Assembly: GCF_023520895.1 (NCBI RefSeq) | Contig: NZ_CP026029.1 | Span: forward strand, 6,138,001 to 6,202,000 | DNA: 64,000 nucleotides | Direction: 5' to 3' | Source: Paenibacillus sp. PK3_47 | GTDB taxonomy: Bacteria > Bacillota > Bacilli > Paenibacillales > Paenibacillaceae | Shown here: in pieces, positions 52,547-61,119 of the stretch | Numbering within the stretch: position 1 is the stretch's first letter | How the letters are laid out: the number at the start of each line of letters is the position of its first letter | The notes under the pieces: generated by a model | What the model was told of the DNA's origin: nothing | Databases searched by the model: none | Seen by the model: the letters and a program-made list of their open reading frames with translations, nothing else | Program-made: the position numbers and the translations under genes

Positions 52547-53295
52547 GTCGGGATTCCTCCTTTGACGGCGGCAGGATGAACTGTGTGGTTCAGCACTTCC
52601 GCGATGTGCATAATTTTGACGGGTTCCCCTTTGCGGGAGAGACGTCCGCCAATGTTAAGCAGGCAGCCCATATCGGCACTGATCAGAATGTCTGCCCCTG
52701 TATCTTTTACACACTGGCATTTTTCATCGACCATCTGCTGTGAAATCTCCGGCATTTTGACCGAGAAGGTTCCGCCAAACCCGCAGCAGTTATCGCTGTT
52801 CTTAAGCGGCTCCAATTGCAATCCGCGTACCTGTTCAAGCAGCTGGTAGGGCGTTTCTTTTTCCCCGAGTAATCTGGTCATATGGCAGGAACGGTGATAG
52901 GTGGCGGTACCCTCAAGACTTGCTCCGACATCAGTAACACCCAGCACCCGCACGATAAATTGTGTAAACTCATATGATTTCTCTTTTAACGCAACCGCTT
53001 TCAATCCCCATTCGGGATCTCCTTTAAAAACCTTCGGGTACTCATGGAACATAGCAATACAGGAGCCGGAAGGACCGACGACGTAATCGGAGTGCTCGAA
53101 GGCGAGCATCATAGTTTTCATCGCAAGCTTTGAATCTTCCAGATAACCGCTGTTATAGGTGGGTTGACCACAGCAGACCTGCGAAGCAGGAAAATCAATT
53201 TCACAGCCAAGCCTTTCGAGAACCTCGACCATAGCCTTTCCTACATTAGGGGTCATAAGGTCCACTAAACAAGTTGAGAAAATACTGACTTTCAT
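52543..53295 (-). CDS. lutA: Lactate oxidation subunit LutA (CCG domain)
   Basis: 250 residues with two cysteine-rich CCG domains (CCGQPTYNSGY about 41 and NCCGFGGTFSVKMPE about 168), as in heterodisulfide reductase/GlpC-type subunits. First gene of lutABC, ATG after GGAGGAACAGG. ATTATA at 53325-53330 gives TATAAT on the minus strand as a likely -10. The usual lutR regulator and lactate permease are not adjacent; instead an aldehyde dehydrogenase gene is divergent. Confidence 0.94.
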   Translation of the reverse strand: MKVSIFSTCLVDLMTPNVGKAMVEVLERLGCEIDFPASQVCCGQPTYNSGYLEDSKLAMKTMMLAFEHSDYVVGPSGSCIAMFHEYPKVFKGDPEWGLKAVALKEKSYEFTQFIVRVLGVTDVGASLEGTATYHRSCHMTRLLGEKETPYQLLEQVRGLQLEPLKNSDNCCGFGGTFSVKMPEISQQMVDEKCQCVKDTGADILISADMGCLLNIGGRLSRKGEPVKIMHIAEVLNHTVHPAAVKGGIPT

Positions 53296-53390
53296 TCCTG
53301 TTCCTCCAATCGCGACTTCGACTAATTATAGCTTAACTCAAGAAGTCAATGAAAAACAACATAAAAACGCATAAAAAATGTGTATGTTGT

Positions 53391-53419
53391 TGACATAAAA
53401 TGTTGTTAGCGTTTACACT
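53391..53419 (+). promoter_or_regulatory. Promoter with overlapping cre-like site for aldA
   Basis: TTGACA (53391-53396), 17 bp, TACACT (53414-53419). TGTTAGCGTTTACA (53404-53417) fits the CcpA cre consensus with one mismatch and covers the -10, which predicts catabolite repression. Confidence 0.7.
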
Positions 53420-53461
53420 AGGGGTGTATGATGGAACAAATTACCTTGAGGGGGAGTATTA

Positions 53462-54907
53462 GTGGAAAAGCATTTGATGTATATCAACGGCCAGTTTACG
53501 GAATCAGAAACTAAAGAGTTTATGGATGTAACCAACCCGTCAACAGATGAAGTCATTTCCCAAGTCCCCAAAGCTACCAAGAATGATGTTGTGCGTGCCA
53601 TTGATGCAGCGGAAGCAGCCCAGTCTGCCTGGGAAGAGACACCCGCGGTAGAGAGAGGGAAGTATCTCCATGCCATCGCCGACGGAATCCGTGCTGAAGC
53701 TGACAGTATCGCCAGACTGATCTCGGAAGAAGTGGGCAAAACCTTGGAGCTGTCTACAGTAGAGGTTAATTTTACAGCGGATTACATGGACTATATGGCT
53801 GAATGGGCGCGCCGCTACGAAGGTGAGATTGTTCAGAGTGACCGGGATAATGAGAATATTTTTGTGTTCAAACGTGCCATCGGGGTAACTACAGGGATTC
53901 TGCCGTGGAATTTCCCGTTCTTTCTGATCGCCAGAAAAATGGCACCGGCCCTCATCACCGGTAATACGATTGTCGTTAAGCCGAGCGTTGAATCCCCTAA
54001 CAATGCGATTGCTTTTACCAAAATTGTGGATAAAGTCGGTCTGCCTCCGGGTGTATACAACCTGGTTACAGGCAGAGGCGGAGAGGTCGGCAACGAGCTG
54101 GCCAGCAACCCTAAAGTCGGAATGGTCAGCCTGACAGGCAGCGTACCGGCCGGACAAAAGGTAATGGAGGCGGCAGCCGAGAACATTATCAAGGTCAGCC
54201 TTGAGCTTGGCGGTAAAGCGCCGGCGATTGTAATGGATGATGCGGATCTCGACCTGGCTGTAAAAGCGATCGTGGATTCCCGTGTAATCAATACTGGCCA
54301 GGTCTGCAACTGTGCGGAGCGTGTATATGTGCATGAGAAGATCAAGGATGAGTTCACCAGCCGCCTGGTCGAGGCCATGAAGGCTGTCAAATATGGCAAC
54401 CCGCTGAAGGATACAGGAATCCAGATGGGGCCGCTGATCAACAAAGCCGCTCAGGATTCTGTACAGCAGAAGGTTGACCGTGCAGTCGAAGAGGGCGCAA
54501 AAGTTCTCCTGGGCGGTAAAAAGGTGGAAGGCACAGGCAGCTTCTTTGAACCGACGGTTATTGCCGATGCCACCAACGAAATGGAAATCGTACAGGAGGA
54601 AATTTTCGGGCCGGTTATTCCGATTGTTACCTTTGCGGATCTGGATGAAGCCATCGAGTTGGCCAATGACAGCGAATTCGGGCTGACTTCTTCACTCTAC
54701 ACCCAGAATCTGAATGTGGCGATGAAAGTCATCAAACGTCTGAAATACGGAGAGACCTATATTAACCGTGAGAACTTTGAAGCGATGCAGGGCTTCCACG
54801 CAGGCTGGAGAAAATCCGGTATCGGCGGCGCAGACGGCAAACACGGATTGAACGAATACCTGCAGACTCAGGTAGTTTACCTGCAGTATGATAAATCTAT
54901 TAAGTAG
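53462..54907 (+). CDS. aldA: Lactaldehyde dehydrogenase (AldA-like)
   Basis: 481 residues, GTG start after GAGGGGGAG. NAD-dependent aldehyde dehydrogenase: LELGGKAP (catalytic Glu region), NTGQVCNCAERVYV (catalytic Cys in the QVC motif), and E-x-x-GP motif EEIFGPV. Long blocks, e.g. TADYMDYMAEWARRYEGEI and RENFEAMQGFHAGWRKSGIG, match E. coli AldA very closely. AldA oxidises L-lactaldehyde from rhamnose or fucose, and glycolaldehyde, to lactate or glycolate. Divergent from lutABC, which consumes lactate. Confidence 0.92.
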   Translation: MEKHLMYINGQFTESETKEFMDVTNPSTDEVISQVPKATKNDVVRAIDAAEAAQSAWEETPAVERGKYLHAIADGIRAEADSIARLISEEVGKTLELSTVEVNFTADYMDYMAEWARRYEGEIVQSDRDNENIFVFKRAIGVTTGILPWNFPFFLIARKMAPALITGNTIVVKPSVESPNNAIAFTKIVDKVGLPPGVYNLVTGRGGEVGNELASNPKVGMVSLTGSVPAGQKVMEAAAENIIKVSLELGGKAPAIVMDDADLDLAVKAIVDSRVINTGQVCNCAERVYVHEKIKDEFTSRLVEAMKAVKYGNPLKDTGIQMGPLINKAAQDSVQQKVDRAVEEGAKVLLGGKKVEGTGSFFEPTVIADATNEMEIVQEEIFGPVIPIVTFADLDEAIELANDSEFGLTSSLYTQNLNVAMKVIKRLKYGETYINRENFEAMQGFHAGWRKSGIGGADGKHGLNEYLQTQVVYLQYDKSIK

Positions 54908-54935
54908 TTGAACTTATAAAGTATATTAGCTGAAT

Positions 54936-54962
54936 GCTCCCGGGTGGTCCGGGAGCTTTTTT
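54936..54962 (+). terminator. Terminator of aldA
   Basis: GCTCCCGG-GTGGT-CCGGGAGC plus TTTTTT. Confidence 0.93.
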
Positions 54963-54992
54963 GATGTGCGGAAACTGGTGCGAAGATGTGCC

Positions 54993-55619
54993 GGGGCGAA
55001 ATGAAAGGTATTTTTACCTCTCATTCTGCGGGAAATCGGCTAGCGGACCAAATGAGAGGTATTTTTACCTCTCATTCTGCGGGAAATCGGCTAGCGGACC
55101 AAATGAGAGGTATTTTTACCTCTCATTCCGCGGAAAGTCGGCTAGCGGACCAAATGAGAGGTACTTATACCTCTGATTCCGCGGAAAGTTAGCGAGTGGA
55201 CCAAATGAGAGGTAAATACCCCTGATTCCGCGAAAAGTTGGCCCGTGGACCAAATGAAAGGTATTTATACCTCTGATTCTGTGAAGAGTTGGCTCGTGGA
55301 CCAAATGAGAGGTATTTATACCCCTAATCCAGCGAAAAGTCTTCTAGTGGACCAAATGAGAGGTATTTATACCTCTGATTCGGCGAAAAGTTGGCCCGTG
55401 GACCAAATGAGAAGTATTTATACCTCTGATTCTGTGAAGAGTTGGCCCGTGGACCAAATGAGAGGTATTTATACCTCTGATTCCGCGGAAAGTTAGCGAG
55501 TGGACCAAATGGGAGGTATTTATACCTCTGATTCTGTGAAAAGTTGGCTATCGGGCCAAATGAAAGGTATTTATAACTCTCATTCCGCAGAATGCAGGCG
55601 AGTGGGCCAAAGAAAAGGC
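54993..55619. repeat. Tandem array of twelve 51-bp palindrome-bearing units
   Basis: The unit anchor ATGAGAGG recurs at 55001, 55052, 55103, 55154, 55205, 55254, 55305, 55356, 55407, 55458, 55509 and 55560 (spacing 51, once 49), with a decayed thirteenth at 55611. Each unit has AGAGGTATTTATACCTCT or a variant (8-bp arms) and, 6-8 bases on, a second short palindrome of the TTCCGCGGAA type. There are no unique spacers. Continuous across about 630 bases between the aldA terminator and a GNAT gene. Confidence 0.92.
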
Positions 55620-55642
55620 CCTGCAGTCCACAGGTAGCCAGC

Positions 55643-56065
55643 CTAAAGTTTTTTCTTCAAATAATACTTCGTCTGGCCCTCATTGGGGCAATCCTTAATC
55701 TCTCCGAAGATTTCATATCCCTGCTTCTGATAAAAATGCGGCGCCTGCCAGCTCATTGTAGTCAATTCACTTACTTTACAGCCGCGCAGACGGGCTCTGG
55801 CCTCCAGCTCTTCCAGCAGCGCTGCACCTAATCCATTACCTCTGAAAGAGGGATCTACTGCCAGCAGATGGACGTTCAAAATGTTCCAGACGATATCACC
55901 GGTGATCCCGCCCGCGAATATATCATTTTCATAAGCGGCCAGGGAAATAGCCTCGCGCTCATATGGGGGGATGTCCTGATCCGCGCTGCGGCTGTGCTGT
56001 TCGAGCAGACTGGAAATTTGCCGCTGATTTTGCTCCGGATGTAACTCTGATATTTTTAATGACAC
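55643..56065 (-). CDS. GNAT acetyltransferase
   Basis: 140 residues. GTG at 56065 is chosen since AAGGAG ends 8 bases before it; GTGs at 56068 and 56074 are in frame. Acetyl-CoA motif VDPSFRGNGLGAALLEELE (about 73-92) and C-terminal YQKQGYEIFGEI. Cytoplasmic; substrate unknown. Its 3' end lies 24 bases from the tandem repeat array. Confidence 0.85.
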   Translation of the reverse strand: MSLKISELHPEQNQRQISSLLEQHSRSADQDIPPYEREAISLAAYENDIFAGGITGDIVWNILNVHLLAVDPSFRGNGLGAALLEELEARARLRGCKVSELTTMSWQAPHFYQKQGYEIFGEIKDCPNEGQTKYYLKKKL

Positions 56066-56169
56066 CACTATCACTCCTTATCCCTAAACTATAGCATACC
56101 GGGGGCTTTAGCAGGACCGATTCCGGTTAATGACTATAGAACCCAAGAAAAGCGCAAGGAGGCCATGCG

Positions 56170-58083
56170 ATGTGGAATAATTTAAAACAGAAGCTGTATG
56201 ACCGGAAAGAGCCCGCTTTTCCGCTGGCGCTGTTCCGGATCGGCTTTTCGCTCGTATTTATGCTCGAACTGATACAAATGATGATCTTCAGGGATCTGAT
56301 TTTTCAAAAAGACAGCCTGGCAGCCACTGTGCCGCTCTTCTTGACCTTCTTGTTTGTACTGTGGATGCTGGCGCTGTTCCTGCTTCTGATCGGCTATCGG
56401 ACCCGGATCGCGGCTATAGTGAACTATGCTATCAGCGTGTATATACTGGGATTTGTGGCCGTCAATGAAACGAACAACTGGCAGGTGGATTCCTTGTTTC
56501 TGACAGGCTCATTTCTGCTTCTGTTCATGCCTGTGTCCGCCTGTGTCTCGGTTGAAAGCCTCATGGAACACCGCCGCCAGGCCAGAGTCCGTGTCCGGAA
56601 GCTGCCCCGGCCCAAGGCCCGGTTCATTCATACAGCGTTTCTGATTTTCATGATGGGGCTGTTTTACCTGGATTCCATGCTGTTTAAAGGTTCTTCCTCC
56701 ATGTATCTCACAGGATTGGGGTTGTGGGCTCCGGCTTCACTGCCTTTCACCACCTATTATGACGTCTCCTGGCTGATCAATCATGAATGGCTCGTACGCA
56801 TACTCGGTTATTCTCTGCTGGTCTATGAGACCGTCTATATCTTCCTGATCTGGTTCGGAAAACTCCGGGTGTGGCTCAGTCTGGCCGGTGTCCTATTGCA
56901 TGCGGGCATCGTAGTTGTGTTCCCGATACCGGTGATGAGCCTGCTTACCATTGTTATTCACCTGTCCATTATCCCGGAGAGCGCATACCGGAAACTGTAT
57001 GACAAGCTGATTGCCGCCAAGCAGAAACGCCTGGCTGTGTACTATGACCGGCTTTGTCCGCTGTGCCGCCAGACGGTCGGCATCCTGTCGGCACTTGACT
57101 TCCGCAAAGGCATTGAATGGAAGGCGCTGCAGGATTTCGCGGCAGAGGAAAAACTGCTGTCCGGCATTCCCGAAGAAGATCTGCTGCACGATATTTATGC
57201 CGTAGAGAAAGGCAAGAAGCTGCATAAAGGAGTAGATACCTATGCCGCGATTCTCCGCTCAACAGGCTGGTTATACCCGGTCGGACTGCTGCTGAGCCTG
57301 CCGCCAATCCATGGCATTGCCGCCCGTATTTACGGGGCTGTAGCTGCCAGACGCAAACGGGAAGGGGGCTGTACGGACAGCACCTGCGGCATTGGCATTG
57401 TCGCACCGCCGGAACCCTCGTCATCCTTTTTGGCCGGCAAGTTCTGGCCCGCCGCGACTCTCCTGATCGTATGGATCATTTCTTTTATCATCATCTCCTT
57501 CGGGTCGCCGGTTTACGGCAAATATTTGACCGGAGAGAACAGCCAGCTTACAGCTGCTCTGAAGGATACCGCCGCAGTCTACAAGCGGGTGACCTACCCG
57601 GTACTGGGCTGGAGCAATCACGGCGTATACACGGAGACCCATTTTGAGGATTACACTTTCCAGACACGACTGGTCTATGTTAACGGTGATTCTCCCGTAC
57701 CTCTGCCGATCATGGACGAACGCGGCTTCTCTCGCAGTTATGCGGTTGGGCGGCAGTGGGATAACTGGTCATACGCAACCGCCAAGCCCGGCCTCTCCTT
57801 CGAACAAGCAAGCCGCCATTTGCTGGACTACGCCGCCTTCTGGGCAGAACGTAATGGAGTGGATCTGGAATCCGGCAGCGGTATCATCGAAATCCAGCGC
57901 AAGCCGATTGAAGTGAAGCTTGACGCCTTCCGGGAGGGCCTGCTAAGGGATAATATGAGTCAGCCTTGGACCCGGATCGGTGAGATCTCCTCCAGCGGCG
58001 GCAGTCTGCAGGTTGTAATGGACGGGGGATCAGAGCCAGATCCTCAGGGCACCTGGGGAGAAGCGGCTGGCAGTGCCAGATGA
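56170..58083 (+). CDS. HTTM membrane domain fused to a DCC thiol-redox domain
   Basis: 637 residues. An N-terminal HTTM domain related to vitamin K-dependent carboxylase (about 15-275, several helices), then a DCC/DUF393 domain (about 285-395) with YYDRLCPLCRQT carrying the CxxC pair, a CTDSTCG cysteine pair near 400, another helix (about 425-445), and a 190-residue C-terminal domain of no recognised family. AAGGAGG precedes ATG. HTTM and DCC genes are often neighbours; here they are one polypeptide. Function unknown; a membrane thiol-redox reaction is plausible. Confidence 0.85.
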   Translation: MWNNLKQKLYDRKEPAFPLALFRIGFSLVFMLELIQMMIFRDLIFQKDSLAATVPLFLTFLFVLWMLALFLLLIGYRTRIAAIVNYAISVYILGFVAVNETNNWQVDSLFLTGSFLLLFMPVSACVSVESLMEHRRQARVRVRKLPRPKARFIHTAFLIFMMGLFYLDSMLFKGSSSMYLTGLGLWAPASLPFTTYYDVSWLINHEWLVRILGYSLLVYETVYIFLIWFGKLRVWLSLAGVLLHAGIVVVFPIPVMSLLTIVIHLSIIPESAYRKLYDKLIAAKQKRLAVYYDRLCPLCRQTVGILSALDFRKGIEWKALQDFAAEEKLLSGIPEEDLLHDIYAVEKGKKLHKGVDTYAAILRSTGWLYPVGLLLSLPPIHGIAARIYGAVAARRKREGGCTDSTCGIGIVAPPEPSSSFLAGKFWPAATLLIVWIISFIIISFGSPVYGKYLTGENSQLTAALKDTAAVYKRVTYPVLGWSNHGVYTETHFEDYTFQTRLVYVNGDSPVPLPIMDERGFSRSYAVGRQWDNWSYATAKPGLSFEQASRHLLDYAAFWAERNGVDLESGSGIIEIQRKPIEVKLDAFREGLLRDNMSQPWTRIGEISSSGGSLQVVMDGGSEPDPQGTWGEAAGSAR

Positions 58084-58105
58084 TCTGATTAAATAGTTAA
58101 GTCAA

Positions 58106-58145
58106 ACAACAGCGGTTCTCCTATTATTGGAGGATCGCTGTTCTG
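58106..58145 (+). terminator. Terminator-like hairpin after the HTTM-DCC gene
   Basis: AACAGCG-TTCTCC pairs with GGAG-CGCTGTT; weak T tract. Begins with the same ACAACAGCGG as the terminators at 22794 and 50377. Confidence 0.6.
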
Positions 58146-58295
58146 CGTTGCTGATATTTAAGAACCCGCTTTAAACCGCCCAACTTCTTAAAAAAGTGCA
58201 CGTTATCCTATAAAAGCCGCATACCCATGCCGCAGCTGTTGTCCTAAAATGAAGTCAATTCAACAATATCAAGGACAGAAAGTGGGAGTTAAGGG

Positions 58296-59453
58296 ATGCT
58301 ACAGGAAAGAGACCGCAGCTGGATAGAATCAATCATTAAGAAAATCACAGTCAAAATGGATACAGTCAGCGAGAGATCGCGCCATAAAATTCCCTATACA
58401 GCCATAGACGGAATACATGACGATAAAGCTTCGCAAAATGCAAGCGGTTTCGATGCGGACGGGATCTGCTGGTGGACCAACGGCTTCTGGGGCGGCATGC
58501 TGTGGCTGATGTATCATGAAACCGGAAATGAGAAGTACAAGGAAATTGCAAATATCTCCGAAACGTATCTGGACCAGTGTTTTCAGGATTTCTACGGGCT
58601 GCATCATGACGTGGGCTTCATGTGGCTGCCTACGAGCGTTGCTAATTATAAGGTGACCAGGAATCCGGATTCGCGCAAAAGAGCCCTGCATGCGGCCAAC
58701 CTGCTCGCAGGCCGGTTTAACTTGGCCGGCGGCTTCATCCGTGCCTGGAATGACCTGGAGGATGGCGATACAAGGGGCTGGGCCATTATCGACTGCATGT
58801 TCAACATTCCGCTTCTGTACTGGGCAACAGAGGAAACGGGTGATCCGCGGTTCAAGCAGATTGCCATGCGGCATGCGGATACAGTTATGTCTTCTTTCGT
58901 CCGTCCGGACGGGTCTGTGCATCATATCGTAGAGTTCGATCCGTTCAACGGCGGAGTGGTCCGTACCTATGGCGGGCAGGGTTATGCGGACGGATCTTCC
59001 TGGACAAGAGGGCAGACTTGGGCAATGTACGGCTTCATGATGAGTTATATTCACACAGGCAAAGAGGAGTATCTCCAGACAGCCAAAAGAATCGCCCACT
59101 ATTTTATTGCTTGCATTCCGGAAGACGGCGTAATTCCGCTCGATTTCCGGCAGCCGGCTGAGCCTGCACTGGAAGATGACACAGCGGCAGCGATCGCCGC
59201 CTGCGGCCTGATTGAGATTGCCAAGGCTGTAGGCGAAGTAGAGCGCGATTTGTATCTGAATGCGGCACTTAAGCTGCTGCGGACACTGGATGAGCGGTCC
59301 GACTGGTCCGAGGCAAGTGACTGCATCCTCCAAAAAGGTTCAGAAGCCTACCACAAGCCGCGCAACAAGCATCATCATCCGATCATTTATGGGGATTTTT
59401 ATTTCATGGAGGCAGTGTTCAAGCTGAAGGGGAATGACTTGTATCTATGGTAA
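58296..59453 (+). CDS. Glycoside hydrolase family 88 (unsaturated glucuronyl hydrolase type)
   Basis: 385 residues, alpha6/alpha6 barrel without signal peptide, thus cytoplasmic. Catalytic-type Asp166 in GWAIIDCMFNIPLLYWA, DGICWWTNGFWGGMLW near the N-terminus and SSWTRGQTWAMYGF (about 231-245). These enzymes hydrate the unsaturated uronic acid left by polysaccharide lyases. First gene of a three-gene glycan cluster; GGGAGTTAAGGG precedes the ATG. Confidence 0.88.
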   Translation: MLQERDRSWIESIIKKITVKMDTVSERSRHKIPYTAIDGIHDDKASQNASGFDADGICWWTNGFWGGMLWLMYHETGNEKYKEIANISETYLDQCFQDFYGLHHDVGFMWLPTSVANYKVTRNPDSRKRALHAANLLAGRFNLAGGFIRAWNDLEDGDTRGWAIIDCMFNIPLLYWATEETGDPRFKQIAMRHADTVMSSFVRPDGSVHHIVEFDPFNGGVVRTYGGQGYADGSSWTRGQTWAMYGFMMSYIHTGKEEYLQTAKRIAHYFIACIPEDGVIPLDFRQPAEPALEDDTAAAIAACGLIEIAKAVGEVERDLYLNAALKLLRTLDERSDWSEASDCILQKGSEAYHKPRNKHHHPIIYGDFYFMEAVFKLKGNDLYLW

Positions 59454-59508
59454 GCATCTGTTTCTAAACGCGTAATTGACTCAAATTATAAAGCGAGGAT
59501 ATCATTTC

Positions 59509-61107
59509 ATGAGCCATAAGATTATAAATCCGGTATTAAGAGGCTTTAATCCTGATCCTTCCATTGTAAGAGCAGGAGACGATTATTACATTGCGACTTC
59601 CACCTTTGAATGGTTCCCCGGCGTACAAATACATCACTCCAGGGATTTGGTTCACTGGGAGCTGATCGCACACCCGCTTAACCGGGTGTCTCAACTGGAC
59701 CTTAGAGGAATAGGCGCTTCTCAGGGAATTTGGGCACCCTGCCTGACCTATGATAACGGCATCTTTTATCTGGTGTATACTGTCGTCAATTCATTTTATG
59801 TCAAAATGTACGATACGCCCAATTACCTTGTAACGGCAGCGGATATCCGCGGGGAATGGTCAGAGCCCGTCTATTTGAACAGCTACGGATTCGACCCTTC
59901 CTTGTTCCACGATGATGACGGGCGCAAGTATATCGTCAGTATGGTAACCGATCACCGGGTAACCAAGCGTTACAGGGGCCATCTTGTTATTCAGGAGTAT
60001 TCATTGGGTGAGCAGCAGATGATCGGGGAACCTGTTACCATCTATGCCAGTAACGATACTTACCTGGAAGGGCCGCATATCTACAAGCGTAACGGCTATT
60101 ATTATTTGTTCGCGGCGGACACAGGCACAGGGGAGGGCCATGGACAGAGCATCCTGAGATCCAGATCATTATTCGGCCCGTATGAAGCATGTGAAGGCAA
60201 CTCGTTAATGACCTCCCGAAACCATCCGGATCTGCTGCTGCAAAAGGCGGGGCATGGCGATCTGGTCGAAACGCAGCACGGGGAGTGGTATATGGCGCAT
60301 CTGTGCGGCCGGGCTCTTGCGAACCGGACGGAAAAAGGGGAGCGTAAATATACTCTCGGGCGTGAAACCGCACTGCAGAAGGTAGAGTGGACGGAGGACG
60401 GCTGGTTAAGGCTTGCAAATGGCACCGTAGTGCCGGATACCGAGGTACAAGCACCTGATCTGCCGCCGCATCCGTTCCCTGCAAAACCGGCAAGAGATGA
60501 TTTTAACAGGGATAAGCTGGATATTCACTTTCAGTCGTTACGCATTCCCCTTGACGAAACCTTCTACTCCCTGACTGAACGCACCGGGTATCTCCGGCTG
60601 TACGGCAGAGAAGGCCTGGGTTCAAAATACCGGCAAAGTCTTGTCGCGAGACGCTGGGAAGAGCATGCTTTTACCGTCAGCACATGCCTGGAATTTGAAC
60701 CGGAGAGCTTCAAGCAGCTGGCTGGACTCATCCTGCTCTATGACACACAGAATTATTACTACCTGCATGTGACGCATCATGAAGATCTGGGACGCTGTAT
60801 CTGCATTCTTAGCGCCGTTAACAACAACTATTCAGAACCGGCGGGTTATATTGCACTTCCTGATGACGCGAAGCGTATCTTTCTGCGTGCAGAAGTGGAC
60901 CGTGATAAACTCCAGTTTGCGTACTCCGTGAACGGGGAAGAGGGGTTTCAGGATATCGGTCCGATTCTGGATGCCAGCACTTTGTCGGATGAGGCCTGCC
61001 AGGAGGGCTGGTTTACCGGCTCTTTTGCCGGGATCTGCTGCCAGGACTTAACCGGCTTCCGCAAGCCTGCTGATTTTGATTATTTTGAATACAAGAACAG
61101 GCTGTAA
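59509..61107 (+). CDS. Glycoside hydrolase family 43 (beta-xylosidase/arabinofuranosidase type)
   Basis: 532 residues from ATG 59509 (GCGAGGAT upstream), preferred to an in-frame TTG at 59476. Five-bladed propeller (about 5-310) with base Asp in GFNPDPSIV, pKa-modulating Asp in FDPSLFHDDDG and acid Glu in LEGPHIYKRNGYYYLF, followed by a concanavalin-like C-terminal domain (about 330-530). No signal peptide: works on imported oligosaccharides, releasing xylose or arabinose. Confidence 0.92.
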   Translation: MSHKIINPVLRGFNPDPSIVRAGDDYYIATSTFEWFPGVQIHHSRDLVHWELIAHPLNRVSQLDLRGIGASQGIWAPCLTYDNGIFYLVYTVVNSFYVKMYDTPNYLVTAADIRGEWSEPVYLNSYGFDPSLFHDDDGRKYIVSMVTDHRVTKRYRGHLVIQEYSLGEQQMIGEPVTIYASNDTYLEGPHIYKRNGYYYLFAADTGTGEGHGQSILRSRSLFGPYEACEGNSLMTSRNHPDLLLQKAGHGDLVETQHGEWYMAHLCGRALANRTEKGERKYTLGRETALQKVEWTEDGWLRLANGTVVPDTEVQAPDLPPHPFPAKPARDDFNRDKLDIHFQSLRIPLDETFYSLTERTGYLRLYGREGLGSKYRQSLVARRWEEHAFTVSTCLEFEPESFKQLAGLILLYDTQNYYYLHVTHHEDLGRCICILSAVNNNYSEPAGYIALPDDAKRIFLRAEVDRDKLQFAYSVNGEEGFQDIGPILDASTLSDEACQEGWFTGSFAGICCQDLTGFRKPADFDYFEYKNRL

Positions 61108-61119
61108 GGAGAATTCTGC

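Noticed and set aside
54986..55496. The 51-bp array read as a coding repeat, since 51 is a multiple of three and gives open frames of 17-residue repeats.
   Set aside because: There is no ribosome-binding site, stop codons arise from AGTTAGCG variants, and one unit is 49 bp and changes frame. The palindromes explain the conservation better.
54993..55619. The same array as a CRISPR.
   Set aside because: Whole units repeat with no unique spacers, and no cas genes are nearby.
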